Program-made: the position numbers and the translations under genes
Assembly: GCA_019409045.1 (NCBI GenBank)
Contig: DXVG01000033.1
Coordinates: 1 to 10,844, forward strand
From: Clostridiales bacterium
GTDB lineage: Bacteria > Bacillota > Clostridia > Christensenellales > Aristaeellaceae
Direction: 5' to 3'
DNA length: 10,844 bases
The notes under the pieces: generated by a model
Told to the model about the DNA's origin: nothing
The model's input: only the letters and a program-made list of their open reading frames with translations
Databases searched by the model: none
Shown: in pieces, positions 6,131 through 10,844 of the stretch
How positions within the stretch are numbered: the first letter of the stretch is position 1
Layout: the number at the start of each line of letters is the position of its first letter

Positions 6131-6260
6131 GGCTGCGCGGCGCTTATTACAAAACAGGAGCCGCGATACTGATGCGCGTGCGTCAGGGACGCGGTCCTTC
6201 TGATTCGCGGTCTGTTTCCATCGCAGGCGTTTGTGGCTTTCTGACTGCAATCGCGGCGCG

Positions 6261-6890
6261 TTACAGGTCCACGCGTTCATAGCGGCTTGCGGATATTCTA
6301 TAGGCGAGCGTCAGGGTTGCTATGTAGCATGCGGCGCCGGTTATGGGGAGCGGCGCCTGCATCCGCAGGTGCTCCGGGCGGCAACTGTCGAGCCAGGCAA
6401 GCGCAGGTACATGCGCGCAGCTTTCCATCGCGACCATCAGAATCAGCATGGGGACGGCCGCGACGACAAAGGACTTGCCCACCTTATACCCGCTGCTGTA
6501 AAACGCCGTGGGGAATGCGAGGTCAAACAGCGCATACAGCACAAGCCCGAAGCCGTACCAAGCGAGCGTCGCATCCAGCCCCACGGGGTTGTTGGGAATG
6601 CGCAGTGCGCCTCGAAGGAACGCAAACGGAACGGAAAGGAGAAGCTGAAACACCTGCATCGAGGAGACCAGCAGGAATTTTCCCAGAACGCTCTCCCGTT
6701 TGGTCACGGGCAGGATCGACGTGTACCACGCGTCGTTCGTCTCCCGGGCGTTCAAAAACGCGATGTAGGAGCCGAGGCAGCCCATGCACGCAAATACGGC
6801 CGAGGTCGGATGCAGCGCGAGCCGCAATTCCTTATAGAGAAGCGTCGCCTTCCCAGTCGCTCCTTTCCGTGCGTAGCATGATTTCTTCAA
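6261..6890 (-). pseudogene. ABC-2 type permease, apparently truncated and lacking a normal start
   Basis: The open frame of 209 codons matches the ABC-2 exporter permease family found after an XRE or GntR regulator and an ABC ATPase in gut Clostridia: LLYKELRLALHP, NARETNDAWYTSILPV.KRES, NNPVGLDA, YKVGKSF and a final SASRYERVDL. Between LHPTS and VFACMG the family normally has about 20-25 more residues making the first membrane segment, missing here. Five hydrophobic segments remain. The family start just before LLYKE reads ACG at 6843-6845 instead of ATG; in the overlapping ATPase-derived frame that T-to-C change would be silent (GAT to GAC). The only upstream start is a TTG at 6890 without a good ribosome site. 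With its ATPase partner gutted, transport is unlikely. The family call is firm; loss of function is inference. Confidence 0.7.
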
Positions 6891-7329
6891 GCGTGAGCGC
6901 GGTCGCGTCCTGCGGCGTTTTCAGGTGCTCAAAGGAGCGCAGGAACGCCTCCCGGTCCGCGCTTTGCAGCACTCGGCCGTTTCGGATGTAGGTGATGTCG
7001 TCGGCGCACCTGTCCAGGTCCGAGGTGATATGCGTGGAGAAGAGTATCAAGCAGTTTTCCCGGTCCACGATCTGCCGGAATATGTGCTTGCCCTTCGGCG
7101 CTATGCCCATGCCCGCCCGGTCCGGGTCGTAGCGGACGAGGTCGTTCAGCTCCACATCATATAGCCGCGCCAGCGCGTCGCAGTTGACGATGTACGGCGT
7201 CGATTCTCCCGCCTCCCATTTCGCCATGCTCTGGCGCGAAACGCCGATCCGCCCGGCCACCTCCTCCTGAGACAGCCTGTTGCGCTGCCGCAGCATGGAC
7301 AGGTTGCGGGCGATGTTGTTTTTCTGCAT
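6832..7329 (-). pseudogene. Chimeric XRE regulator / ABC-ATPase C-terminal remnant (internal deletion fusion)
   Basis: This open frame (165 residues, ATG at 7329 with AGGGGG 6 nt upstream) joins two different genes. Residues 1-66 are a complete XRE-type helix-turn-helix (LSQEEVAGRIGVSRQSMAKWE) followed by GMGIAPKGKHIF (73-84), which in related regulators leads into an AbrB-like domain. From residue 85 the sequence becomes the end of an ABC exporter ATPase: ILFSTHITSDLDRCADDITYIRNGRVL, with the H-loop His at 100, then TLEEIM near the C-terminus. Walker A, Q-loop, signature and Walker B are all absent. One in-frame deletion near 7075-7080 explains this. It overlaps the permease frame by 59 nt. 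The DNA-binding domain may still work as a repressor; ATPase activity is impossible. Confidence 0.8.
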
Positions 7330-7349
7330 TTTCACACCCCCTGACCGCC

Positions 7350-7378
7350 ATCATACCCCTGTTCCGGCGGGGTTTCCA
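7350..7378 (-). promoter_or_regulatory. SigA-type promoter for the XRE-ABC fusion gene
   Basis: On the minus strand TGGAAA (7373-7378) and TATGAT (7350-7355) are 17 nt apart. Transcription would start near 7343, leaving a leader of about 14 nt with the GGGGG ribosome site. The promoter looks intact although the genes behind it are damaged. Confidence 0.55.
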
Positions 7379-7573
7379 CCAACCGCTGCGGACAAAAGAT
7401 GTCATCGTCGGTTGCGCATGAAAGACAGCTTCGAACATATCTGTTCAAATGCGAGAGCGTCCCGCGCGTCATCGACCTGTTCGGGGCGCGGACTTTGCCG
7501 GGGTGCGGCTCAGTTTGAAAAGGGCTTGCAGCGGTCGGAGATCGAGGCCATTTTCAAGCGTCCCGCAAAGAGG
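7379..7573. other. Gene-free stretch, no feature recognised
   Basis: Short open frames exist on the plus strand (one ends at 7588, inside the hairpin stem), but none has a convincing ribosome site or a recognisable product. The stretch may hold eroded coding sequence from the damaged ABC locus or a lost neighbour, but I see no identifiable remnant. Confidence 0.4.
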
Positions 7574-7616
7574 ACGGCGAGTGTGTGAACGCTTCACACA
7601 CTCGCCGTTGGTTTTT
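7574..7616. terminator. Very strong 16-bp hairpin, probable terminator
   Basis: ACGGCGAGTGTGTGAA (7574-7589) pairs perfectly with 7593-7608 around a 3-nt loop. On the plus strand it is followed by GG and TTTTT (7612-7616), the arrangement of an intrinsic terminator. On the minus strand, where the 75-aa gene ends about 20 nt before it, the tail is only CCTCTTT. It probably ends that gene's transcript and blocks transcription in both directions. Confidence 0.75.
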
Positions 7617-7630
7617 ATCCTCAAGGGCGC

Positions 7631-7858
7631 TTACAGCACGATGGAGGATGTGTACTCGACCTTGATGCCGTTGTTCTTGGTGCGCTGGAGCTTGGCCTTG
7701 TTGCCCAGCCCGTCCTCGAGCGTCAGCTTTTCAAGGTTGAACTTCTCAAAGAAGGTGACGGCCTCGTTCTCCACAAAGCCCGCCCAGTTTTTGCGAACCG
7801 CGGCCTCGCTCGTCTCGCCCGATTCCCAGTTTGCCGCGTGCACATTCTGCTTATCCAT
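7631..7858 (-). CDS. Small protein of unknown function (75 aa)
   Basis: The frame starts at an ATG with AAAGGA 10 nt upstream, has its own promoter and is followed by a strong hairpin, so it is a convincing stand-alone gene. The product is polar and soluble, with no signal peptide or membrane segment. Residues 1-30 are NVHAANWESGETSEAAVRKN-like and possibly helical, FVENEAVTFFEKF (28-40) is amphipathic, and the rest (LEDGLGNKAKLQRTKNNGIKVEY) is basic and looks beta-stranded. There are no cysteines. I do not recognise the family. It does not resemble the sugar enzymes encoded behind it, and its separate promoter suggests independent regulation. Confidence 0.75.
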   Translation of the reverse strand: MDKQNVHAANWESGETSEAAVRKNWAGFVENEAVTFFEKFNLEKLTLEDGLGNKAKLQRTKNNGIKVEYTSSIVL

Positions 7859-7893
7859 GATTCTACCGTCCTTTCCTGAACATGACGGCTCCT

Positions 7894-7922
7894 ATCATAG
7901 CGCAGGCGCGGGCGCGGCGCAA
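7894..7922 (-). promoter_or_regulatory. Probable promoter for the 75-aa gene
   Basis: On the minus strand TTGCGC (7917-7922) and TATGAT (7894-7899) are 17 nt apart. The -10 is good, the -35 matches only TTG. Transcription would start near 7887, about 29 nt before the start codon. Confidence 0.5.
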
Positions 7923-7963
7923 GGAAGGTTGGGTAAAGGCGAAGCGACGAACCTTTGACATTC

Positions 7964-8641
7964 TCAGAGCCTGTCGTACTCGTTGCACATAGGATGCAGG
8001 GCGGGCTCGTCCTCCACGATGTCGCCGAAGCGGCGCGTGTCCTCGAGGAAGTAGTTGTCGGCATTGTCGTCGTTGATCGCCGAGACCTCGCCCGCGATGA
8101 GGTCGCTTCCGGGCGCGGGGCCGAAGATGTGGGCCATGTAGGGCGCGAGCGATATGCTGTTGCCGGGGTAGACCAGTATCTCCTCGCCGGGTTTGAAAGT
8201 GCGCAGTATGCCGTCCATGTAGACGTTCACGTCCGCGTCGGTCTGCCGGCCGGTGGCGGGGTCCACGCTCCACAAGAGCACGCGCAGCGGCCCGCCCGCG
8301 CGGTTGATGATGTCCTCTGTCTTGCTGACGTGATAGTGCTTGGGAAGCCTCTGGCCGTCGCGCATGACGATGTACTTTTCGCAGTAGGGGACGCCAACGC
8401 TGCTGTCCTCAATGCTGCCGTTGCGCACGGTGTAGAGCACCGCGCCCACGTTGCCAAAGTCGTCCAAGCCGAAGTCCGTGACGTCCCAGCCGAGCATGAT
8501 CTTGCGGATCACATCCAGCCGGTCGCGGTTCTGCTTCCACGTCTCCATCGGCCAATAGGCGTACTCAGGAAGGCGTATGCCGTTGTCGTGCAGGTAGTCC
8601 TTTGCCCATGCGATTGCCTGATTGATCTGTGAGCGTTTCAT
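7964..8641 (-). CDS. D-lyxose/D-mannose-type sugar isomerase (cupin)
   Basis: The product has 225 residues. It belongs to the D-lyxose isomerase family, metal-dependent cupins that interconvert free aldoses and ketoses (lyxose/xylulose, mannose/fructose). The metal site is complete: H102, H104 and E109 in KHYHVSKTED, and H171 in APYMAHIFGPAPGSD. The N-terminal helical region (SQINQAIAWAKDYL) and WPMETWKQNR are also typical. The start at 8641 is preferred because AAGGAGG lies 7 nt before it; an ATG at 8647 would leave only 1 nt. It begins 2 nt after the ROK kinase stop codon, so translation is probably coupled. It is the last gene of the operon. The true substrate is not fixed by the sequence and could be a heptose or another mannose-configured sugar. 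Confidence 0.88.
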   Translation of the reverse strand: MKRSQINQAIAWAKDYLHDNGIRLPEYAYWPMETWKQNRDRLDVIRKIMLGWDVTDFGLDDFGNVGAVLYTVRNGSIEDSSVGVPYCEKYIVMRDGQRLPKHYHVSKTEDIINRAGGPLRVLLWSVDPATGRQTDADVNVYMDGILRTFKPGEEILVYPGNSISLAPYMAHIFGPAPGSDLIAGEVSAINDDNADNYFLEDTRRFGDIVEDEPALHPMCNEYDRL

Positions 8642-8643
8642 TT

Positions 8644-9546
8644 TCATGCCTCCTTGCCGGTCGTTTGTGCGCGCGCGGCGCCGTCGATGGCCACCGACAG
8701 TGCCGCCACATCGCCAATAGCGTCCCCCAGCAGCGCGGGGACGACCTCGCAGGCGCGCCGGGCGGGGCCGAGCGCCTCCCGCTCCACCACGCGCAGCGCG
8801 TCCTCACGGAAATAGCGCTCGGCGCGGGCGTAGATGCTGCCGATCACGATGCGCTGCGGGTTGAGCACGTCCATCAAAAGCGCCAGGCAGCGGCCGAGCT
8901 GCTCCGCGCTGCGCCTGAGCACCGCGCGCATGGCGGGGTCGCCCGCGTCCGCGAGCTGCACCACCTCCCGCGCGCTCCTTCCCCCGGCGAGCTGGGCGAT
9001 GCCGCCGCCGGAGCAGAAGCCCTCGAACGAGCCGCGCTTGCCGTAGCCCACCGGGCCGTCCTCCGCGGCGCGCACATGGCCGATCTCCCCCGCCATGTCG
9101 CTCGCGCCCGCGTAGAGCCTGCCGTTGAGGATCAGCCCCGCGCCAAGGCCCGTGCCGAAGGTGAGAAACACCATGTCCTCGCAGCCGCGGCCCGCGCCGA
9201 AGCGCCACTCCGCCAGCGCGCAGGCGTTGGCGTCGTTTTGCAGAAACGCCGGGGCGCCGACGCGCTCTTCGAGCCACGCGACGATGGGCACGTCATCCCA
9301 GCCCGGGAGGTTCGGCGGCGAGAGTATGCGGCCGCGCCGACTGTCGAGCGGGCCGCCGCAGCTCACGCCGATCGCCGCCGGACGCTGCTGCGGAGCATAG
9401 GCAAGCAGCGCCTCCAGAACGTCCCGCCAGGTCGCAAAATCGCGCGTCGCCACGGCATGGCGCGTAAGCACGCCTCTCTCCCCCGTGCCCGTGACCAGCG
9501 CGCACTTGGTGCCGCCGATGTCCAGACCCCAATAGAGCTTTTCCAT
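8644..9546 (-). CDS. ROK family sugar kinase lacking the zinc-finger cysteines
   Basis: The product has 300 residues. ROK kinases phosphorylate free hexoses or related sugars with ATP. The phosphate-binding DIGGTK (9-14), the catalytic D105 in QNDANACALAEW, GTGLGAGLILNGRLYAGASD and EIGH (154-157) are present. The family's usual CxCGxxGCxE zinc motif is replaced by GYGKRGSFE (168-176), so only His157 remains of the zinc set. The intact surroundings suggest a natural zinc-free subgroup rather than a broken gene. GGAGG lies 5 nt before the ATG, in the 12-nt gap after the SIS gene, and the isomerase gene follows within 2 nt. There is no helix-turn-helix domain, so it is a kinase and not a ROK repressor. 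Substrate unknown. Confidence 0.9.
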   Translation of the reverse strand: MEKLYWGLDIGGTKCALVTGTGERGVLTRHAVATRDFATWRDVLEALLAYAPQQRPAAIGVSCGGPLDSRRGRILSPPNLPGWDDVPIVAWLEERVGAPAFLQNDANACALAEWRFGAGRGCEDMVFLTFGTGLGAGLILNGRLYAGASDMAGEIGHVRAAEDGPVGYGKRGSFEGFCSGGGIAQLAGGRSAREVVQLADAGDPAMRAVLRRSAEQLGRCLALLMDVLNPQRIVIGSIYARAERYFREDALRVVEREALGPARRACEVVPALLGDAIGDVAALSVAIDGAARAQTTGKEA

Positions 9547-9558
9547 GTCCGCCTCCGC

Positions 9559-10119
9559 TCAGCCGAACATGCGGCGCTCGACCTCCATGCAGAGCTGGTG
9601 GTAGAGCGGCAGGTGCTTTTCCTGTACCTTATAGGTCTGCGTCTCGTCCACGTCGAGCAGCACGTCGGCGAATGTAGCCATCCTCCCGCCGCCCCTGCCG
9701 GTGAGCGCGATGCAGCTTGCGCCCAGCGCGCGGGCGACCTGCATGGCGCGCACGACGTTTTCGGCGTTGCCGGAGGTGGAAATGCCCAGCAGCACGTCGC
9801 CCGGCCGCGCGTAGGCCATGACCTGCTGCGCGTAGGGCAGAAGCCCGTCCTGGTCGTTGGCCACCGCGCCGATGAGCGCGTTGTTCGCCGTCAGGTCTAT
9901 GGCGGGCAACCCCCTTTGCAGGCATCGCGCCCAAGGCTCGCCGATTTTGTCGATCAGCGCCTCGGGAAGCGGCCGCTTGGACATGAAGCCCTTGACGAGC
10001 TCGCCCAGTATGTGCGCGCTGTCCGCGCCGCTGCCGCCGTTTCCGCACAACAGCAGCTTGCCGCCGCCCTCAAAGCAGTTTACGAGCAGGTCGACCGCCT
10101 CGTTCAGCCTTGCATGCAT
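9559..10119 (-). CDS. GmhA-like SIS-domain phosphosugar isomerase
   Basis: The product has 186 residues. GmhA converts sedoheptulose 7-phosphate to D-glycero-D-manno-heptose 7-phosphate in the cytoplasm. The signature residues match: CGNGGSGADSAH with H36 and E40, ISTSGN at 113-118 for phosphate binding, NDQDG near 88-92, and Q166 with H174 in KVQEKHLPLYH, at the same 8-residue spacing as the GmhA metal ligands. Length is typical. The ATG at 10119 overlaps the end of the preceding gene by 16 nt and has a GGTGGG site 6 nt upstream, which indicates coupled translation. The frame stays open far upstream, but that part overlaps the neighbouring gene and is not the start. A phosphosugar other than S7P remains possible. 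Confidence 0.88.
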   Translation of the reverse strand: MHARLNEAVDLLVNCFEGGGKLLLCGNGGSGADSAHILGELVKGFMSKRPLPEALIDKIGEPWARCLQRGLPAIDLTANNALIGAVANDQDGLLPYAQQVMAYARPGDVLLGISTSGNAENVVRAMQVARALGASCIALTGRGGGRMATFADVLLDVDETQTYKVQEKHLPLYHQLCMEVERRMFG

Positions 10120-10844
10120 GAGAATCCCACCCCGTTGGTCTTTTCCATGACGCGCGCGTACAGATTCGGGATGGACACCTTGTGGTCCACCGTGAAGTGC
10201 CAGCCCCTGCCGCCGGTGCTCACCGGGCGGTTGACGATGTTCTTGCGCGGCCGGTAGTAGTAGTTGGGGTCGTCGTAGCCGATGGGCTTGCGATAGTCGC
10301 CCAGGTCGATCAGGTCGAAGTTCGCGGTGGTGATGTCGCGGTTCATGTGGCCGAGGTTGCGCGAGATGGACAGCGCCTTGAGAAACACCTCCGGCCCGAT
10401 CACGCCCGAGCCGAAGTTCATGTACACGCCGCCCTCCAGCTCGGAGACGGAATGGCAGAACTTGTGAAAGTCCACGCCGCTGCACTTGCCGATGGCGGCG
10501 AAGTCCACCGTGGGATGCTGGTGGATGATGTCGGTGCCCAGCGCGATGTGATAGGTGGCCGGAACGTCGGCAAGGTAGGCCTGGTAGAGCACGCAGTCCT
10601 CCAGATGGGGGAACTGCTCCCTGTGTGCGTCCATGTACGCCGCCAGCGCGCAGCCGTAGCCGAGATCGCGCGCCGCGCCCTCCCGAATGGCCGCGTTCAT
10701 CCACGCGCCGGTCTCCTCCCACATGCCGAAGGAGCCGTCCTCGATGGCGGTGGGCACATGCTCGGACGTGCCGCCCAGATAGCACATCTCAAAATCGTGT
10801 ATGGAGCACGCGCCGTTCCCGGCGATGTGGGTCACGACGCCCTT
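10104..10844 (-). CDS. Conserved protein of unknown family in a sugar operon (partial, N-terminus outside the window)
   Basis: The frame is open through the right edge; three more codons precede the GTG at 10835, so the start lies outside. At least 246 residues are visible. Strongly patterned segments suggest an enzyme: THIAGNGACSIHDFEM near the visible N-terminus, GSFGMWEETG, DCVLYQAYLADVPATYH, LGTDIIHQHPTVDFAAIG, LEGGVYMNFGSGVIGPEVFLKAL, DITTANFDL, YYYRPRKNIVNRP and a C-terminal WHFTVDHKVSIPNLYARV. The glycine-rich turns and the NGA/HD pattern faintly recall the Rossmann-like deoxyhypusine synthase fold, a speculative link. No signal peptide or membrane segment is visible in this part. It overlaps the SIS gene and is surely in the same operon, so a role on the same sugar or its nucleotide form is inferred. 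Confidence 0.8.
   Translation of the reverse strand, partial: KGVVTHIAGNGACSIHDFEMCYLGGTSEHVPTAIEDGSFGMWEETGAWMNAAIREGAARDLGYGCALAAYMDAHREQFPHLEDCVLYQAYLADVPATYHIALGTDIIHQHPTVDFAAIGKCSGVDFHKFCHSVSELEGGVYMNFGSGVIGPEVFLKALSISRNLGHMNRDITTANFDLIDLGDYRKPIGYDDPNYYYRPRKNIVNRPVSTGGRGWHFTVDHKVSIPNLYARVMEKTNGVGFSCMQG

Noticed and set aside
6023..6282. Plus-strand frame starting MLKLFLRNG after the CD1247-type gene
   Set aside because: The nearest AGGAG is about 17 nt from the ATG, the frame runs through the terminator at 6098-6130, and there is no recognisable product.
7280..7588. Plus-strand frame of 102 codons ending in the strong hairpin
   Set aside because: It begins antisense to the XRE-fusion gene, crosses that gene's promoter, has no clear ribosome site and has no family motif.
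7934..7958. Terminator behind the lyxose-type isomerase gene
   Set aside because: Only a 5-bp AAAGG/CCTTT stem with a large loop and no T-run; too weak to call.
8629..10257. 542-codon plus-strand frame opposite the sugar operon
   Set aside because: It lies antisense to three recognised genes with intact active-site motifs and has the low-complexity composition of a GC-driven shadow.
9559..10785. A single 408-residue protein covering the SIS gene and the gene before it
   Set aside because: The upstream part is out of frame with the conserved protein encoded at 10104-10844. The SIS family start and ribosome site are at 10119.

Overview
This window reads as chromosomal DNA of a GC-rich member of the Bacillota, class Clostridia, probably an uncultured gut-type lineage. 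Three things point there. The peptidase / EF-P / CD1247-type gene run is a Clostridia arrangement. The EF-P carries Lys at position 32, as in Bacillus. The broken XRE / ABC / ABC-2 permease locus belongs to a family common in gut Clostridia. Shine-Dalgarno sites are mostly GGAGG and promoters are SigA-like. The order-level placement is only a guess. There are no tRNA or rRNA genes, no CRISPR array and no transposase.

Layout: (a) 1-313 is gene-free and packed with palindromes: a 55-bp perfect direct repeat, each copy running into a different perfect hairpin, with two more inverted repeats between them. (b) 329-1564 (-) is a secreted sugar-type ABC solute-binding protein with its own promoter, and 1695-2510 (-) is an FRG-domain protein. 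(c) 2682-5989 (+) holds a class II zinc aldolase with promoter and terminator, then a probable operon of M24 Xaa-Pro-type peptidase, EF-P (efp) and a CD1247-type acidic zinc-ribbon protein, closed by a terminator at 6098-6130. (d) 6261-7329 (-) is a decaying ABC exporter locus. An in-frame deletion has joined an XRE regulator's N-terminus to the C-terminal tail of an ABC ATPase, and the following ABC-2 permease appears to lack its first membrane segment and a normal start. (e) 7631-7858 (-) is a 75-aa orphan gene with its own promoter and a strong hairpin behind it. (f) 7964-10844 (-) is a tightly packed operon entering from the right edge: a conserved protein of unknown family (partial), a GmhA-like SIS isomerase, a ROK sugar kinase and a D-lyxose/D-mannose-type cupin isomerase.

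How the genes may work together: the right-hand operon has the parts for a rare-sugar route, possibly heptose. A free-sugar aldose-ketose isomerase, a sugar kinase and a sedoheptulose-7-phosphate-type isomerase are translationally packed together with an unassigned protein. This is the best candidate for an undescribed system here. The solute-binding protein and the aldolase could in principle feed such a pathway, but nothing in the sequence ties them to it. The peptidase / EF-P / CD1247 run is housekeeping.
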